Origin: a virus
Length of the DNA: 64,000 bases
Reading direction: 5' to 3' (one strand)
Virus record (IMG/VR): IMGVR_UViG_3300012209_000005
Span: 51,416-115,415 of that record
Notes under the pieces: generated by a model
Databases searched by the model: none
Seen by the model: the letters and a program-made list of their open reading frames with translations, nothing else
What the model was told of the DNA's origin: nothing
Translations under genes and position numbers: made by a program
Shown here: one piece after another, positions 63,353 through 64,000 of the stretch
How the letters are laid out: each line of letters starts with the position of its first letter
Position numbering within the stretch: the stretch's first letter is position 1

Positions 63353-63681
63353 AGCTGACAGGGCAGGCAACCTACCCGGACACCGAGGCCGGCTACCGCG
63401 ACGCGGAGGATCACGCCAACGCGTGGGCCGGGGACAACGACGGCTACGCGGTGGTCATCGCGAACACGGAGAACAACCTGATCCACGTCATGGACCACGG
63501 CGACGCAGAGGGCTTCCTCGCCGAATGGGAGGGCATGATCATCTACCACGCCGACCACCGCGGCTGGTGCCGCACCTGCGAGAATCTCATCACGGGCCAG
63601 CGCATCCGCTCCCGTGATCACGACTACTGCAGTTTCACCTGCCTGGCTGGTGCGGGAGGGAGCGAATATGACATCCGCTGA
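63349..63681 (+). CDS. Protein with C-terminal zinc site
   Basis: 110 residues; GDNDGYAVVIANTENNLIHV, then GWCRTCENLITGQRIRSRDH and YCSFTCLAG, a CxxC...CxxxC ribbon. GTG start (GTGA). Unknown. Confidence 0.6.
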   Translation: MKLTGQATYPDTEAGYRDAEDHANAWAGDNDGYAVVIANTENNLIHVMDHGDAEGFLAEWEGMIIYHADHRGWCRTCENLITGQRIRSRDHDYCSFTCLAGAGGSEYDIR

Positions 63682-63922
63682 ACTACTGGAACTTGCGGCC
63701 GAAGCGCTGGATGACGGGCGCGACCCGCTGACCAACCCGTTCCTGTCTGACAACGGCGTAACCCTGGACCAGTGCTTCAGCATGGCCCGGCAGCTAGCCA
63801 TCGGCGCCCGCATCATGGCTGCCGGGATCAGGAAGCCCAAGAGCACGCAGGGCATGGCCATGCTCCTGACGATGGCCGCCGGCGAGCAGGCGTTTCCCAG
63901 CGAGGACCAGGAGTCATCGTGA
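63668..63922 (+). CDS. Hypothetical helical protein
   Basis: 84 residues; TSAELLELAAEALDDGRDPL, CFSMARQLAIGARIMAAGIR. GGGAGCG upstream; overlaps both neighbours. Unknown. Confidence 0.6.
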   Translation: MTSAELLELAAEALDDGRDPLTNPFLSDNGVTLDQCFSMARQLAIGARIMAAGIRKPKSTQGMAMLLTMAAGEQAFPSEDQESS

Positions 63923-64000
63923 ACCCGTATGTCCACGATGACGAGTGCACCGGGCTGGCCGCGCAGACGGCGTTCGGCGTGATAGCCATCCCGTACTGCA
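63919..64000 (+). CDS. Partial protein at the right edge
   Basis: GTG overlaps the upstream stop (GTGA); only 27 codons visible (VNPYVHDDECTGLAAQTAFG). Cut by the window. Confidence 0.5.
   Translation, partial: MNPYVHDDECTGLAAQTAFGVIAIPYC

Overview
This 64 kb window is part of a large, high-GC tailed phage genome that infects an actinobacterium, most likely Streptomyces or a relative. The reasons are the roughly two-thirds GC content, a classic siphovirus-like head and tail gene set, frequent GTG/TTG starts with 4-base ATGA/GTGA overlaps, and several proteins that resemble uncharacterised actinophage families. The left edge cuts the tape-measure gene and the right edge cuts a small early gene, so the genome is larger than the window. 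I saw no integrase, DNA polymerase, tRNA or rRNA gene.

Left arm, 1-40.5 kb, minus strand: late genes read right to left. From upstream to downstream they are: a small basic protein and a TROVE/vWA (Ro60-like) protein with SWIM zinc-finger and RyR-domain neighbours; a permuted papain-like hydrolase; a secreted LysM-transglycosylase lysin; terminase large subunit; a block of beta-rich virion proteins, including a 1494-residue protein built of about 20 degenerate repeats; a 1441-residue portal-MuF-Nudix-ParB-like fusion; prohead protease with fused scaffold; major capsid protein with an inserted Ig-like domain; a translationally coupled sugar operon (methyltransferase, 40-residue zinc peptide, two epimerases, glycosyltransferase); head-tail connectors; a histone-like Ala/Arg/His repeat protein; tail terminator; major tail protein; tail chaperones with a -1 frameshift; a GT4 glycosyltransferase; a gp10-like protein; and the tape measure. 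Only an HNH endonuclease and one or two small genes run the other way.

Middle, 40.5-47.4 kb, mostly plus strand: a ParB-like protein, a SLOG protein, a metallophosphoesterase, a truncated nucleotide-sugar dehydrogenase relative and many small membrane or zinc proteins in tightly overlapping operons. A short palindromic repeat is scattered here and is usually inserted in the same reading frame inside genes.

Control region, 47.4-51.6 kb: about 2 kb without convincing genes, rich in hairpins, ACATG repeats, a perfect 20-bp palindrome and CRP-type palindromes. It is followed by four consecutive small-ORF cassettes, each enclosed by its own 23-36-nt inverted repeat.

Right arm, 51.6-64 kb, plus strand: early-type genes, mostly small and of unknown function, with a lipoprotein, a HAD phosphatase, a xylose-isomerase-like TIM barrel and an ArdC-like antirestriction protein recognisable. 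Two near-identical extended -10 promoters (58.4 and 60.9 kb) drive parts of it.
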